Program-made: the position numbers and the translations under genes | From: Symsagittifera roscoffensis | Taxonomy: Eukaryota > Xenacoelomorpha > Acoela > Convolutidae | Assembly (NCBI RefSeq): GCF_963678635.1 | Contig: NW_026971645.1 | Coordinates: 1 to 64,000, forward strand | DNA length: 64,000 nucleotides | Direction: 5' to 3' | The notes under the pieces: generated by a model | What the model saw: the letters and a program-made list of their open reading frames with translations, nothing else | Database searches by the model: none | What the model was told of the DNA's origin: nothing | Shown: positions 62,992 to 64,000 of the stretch, one piece after another | Numbering within the stretch: position 1 is the stretch's first letter | How the letters are laid out: every line of letters starts with the position of its first letter

Positions 62992-64000
62992 TCAAAGATC
63001 GGCTGTGGGGTCCTCCTGCCACAGAAAACGAAGAGATGGTTGGTCCTCTGGAAGGACGCCGACTTGTAGGAACATCCCTTCAATGTCAGCCGATACGGCA
63101 AAATGATGCTGACGAAAACGGAGGAGAACGAACACAAGGTTTTGCAGCAGGTCGGGTCCTACTAGCAACGATTTGTTCAATGACGTACCGTGGAATTTAG
63201 ACGCTCCGTTAAGGACACGCCTCACTTTACCAGGTTTGTTTGGGTTCACCACGGGATGGTGAGGAAGATACCACTCGCGTATGCTGCGGTTCGAAAAATT
63301 ATGGGGAGGAACTTGAATCACGTATCCTTTACTCAAATCACCTTCGATAGTTTTTGAGTATTGATCCCTTAAGTGAGGATCTTTCGCTAAACGTTTTTCC
63401 AACGATTTTAACTGAGCCAAAGAGGAATAGTAATTGTCTGGTAACATGATAGATTCTTCTGCCCAAATCATACCTACAGCGTATCTTGATCCATCATGGA
63501 AGGTGGAGGAATCAAGTATTTTAGCCGCCCTATTGTCCTCGGCTGAACGGGAATTGACCTGTTTGTAGGCTCCGTATGACTCTATTTCATACCAGCGTTT
63601 GATTTGACAAGCTATTTCGGTATCATCCGTATTGCACTTGAAACAAGTAGAAAGGAAACCAGTAGATGTCGGCATTGGGCCGCTCAAGACCCAGCCTATT
63701 GGAAGGCGAACCGCGACAGGCGATGTGTTTGGATCGGCCTCACTCTTGAAATACTCCTCAGGCCGAATAGCATGGAAGGAGTCTTGACCAATTATTGAGT
63801 CTACATCGGCGTAGCTATACACAATTGGTTTGATTGAAGCAAGGTACGGATACTTGCTCTGTAATGCAGGGATGTTGACGGTATCGGTACCGACTTTAAG
63901 TTCATCCTTGACAAATGCGGTTAAATCGAATATGTATTCGAATCCATCGAAGTTAGAAGATACCTTCATCTGAACTTGTTTCGTTTTAACAACAGTCGTT
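62992..64000 (-). pseudogene. BEL/Pao pol: protease-related region and RT N-terminal half (5' partial)
   Basis: The frame is open from the window edge. The BEL-type peptidase end is seen as SIIGQDSFHAI and VRLPIGWVLSGPMP. The RT region has LPHHPVVNPNKPGKVRRVLN and FRQHHFAVSADIEGMFLQVG, with the first palm Asp in SADIEGMF. It stops at 62992-62994 (TGA) after LRFLWQEDPTADL. The stop is caused by a local duplication: the 13-bp word TATGTCTGGTGTA occurs at 62960 and 62979, 19 bp apart, which also shifts the frame for the next piece. Confidence 0.85.

Larger units (their letters stand above)
59960..64000 (-). mobile_element. BEL/Pao LTR retrotransposon, 3' part (pol and 3' LTR), runs off the window
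   Basis: On the minus strand, from right to left, lie a protease-related region, RT, RNase H, integrase, the pol stop and an LTR-like terminal segment ending at 59960. Landmarks are LPIGWVLSGP, YMDDYLYSFE, the WTDSTTVLQWL RNase H motif, GVDYFGP and FDNGTNFVGAEKEL. Pol is broken by at least four frameshifts and an in-frame stop. Gag and the 5' LTR must lie beyond position 64000. The left boundary abuts the Polinton-derived duplicate. Confidence 0.9.

Overview
This window is an AT-rich metazoan (probably invertebrate) nuclear scaffold. It has spliced genes with GT-AG introns, a host E3-ligase/AAA+ gene of the RNF213 family, and three large classes of animal transposon: Ty3/Gypsy, BEL/Pao and Maverick/Polinton. 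Nothing bacterial is present, and nothing in the window fixes the phylum.

Layout. (1) About 1-12,300, minus strand: the 3' part of an RNF213-like gene. It is a very long terminal coding exon (371-8176) joined across a ~4 kb repeat-bearing intron to a 126-bp exon (12170-12295). The 5' part of the gene is not in the window, or lies beyond the retroelements. (2) About 12,400-23,945: tandemly duplicated flanking sequence and two head-to-tail, decayed, minus-strand LTR-type elements. They keep gag, a zinc-knuckle remnant and an aspartic protease site, but most of pol is deleted. (3) 23,946-24,145: an assembly gap of 200 N. (4) 24,146-31,103: a nearly complete plus-strand Ty3/Gypsy element with gag, protease, RT, RNase H and integrase in one reading frame. 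Three in-frame stops and one late frameshift interrupt it. (5) 31,104-35,844: intergenic sequence with one plausible small two-exon gene (31622-32122) and several short tandem repeats. (6) 35,851-55,790: a Maverick/Polinton DNA transposon of about 19.9 kb. It has ~485-bp terminal inverted repeats starting AGTAGTA and an exact 6-bp target-site duplication TTTGTC. All its recognisable genes are decayed: cysteine protease, major and minor capsid proteins, integrase, packaging ATPase, protein-primed family-B DNA polymerase and several unknown genes. (7) 55,797-59,958: flanking sequence made largely of Polinton-derived segments, including an 830-bp tandem array. (8) 59,960-64,000: the 3' end of a minus-strand BEL/Pao retrotransposon with a broken pol that runs off the window.

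How the parts relate. Only the RNF213-like gene, and perhaps the small two-exon gene, look like host genes. The rest is mobile DNA. The Polinton originally carried a virus-like set of functions: replication (PolB, integrase), packaging (ATPase) and virion formation (capsid proteins, protease). It can no longer act on its own. A 441-bp fragment of the BEL 3' end lies inside the Polinton at exactly the same Polinton::BEL junction that precedes the large BEL copy, so the two loci share a duplicated or recombined segment of about 2.4 kb. All similarities were recognised by eye from translated sequence and motifs. No database search was run.
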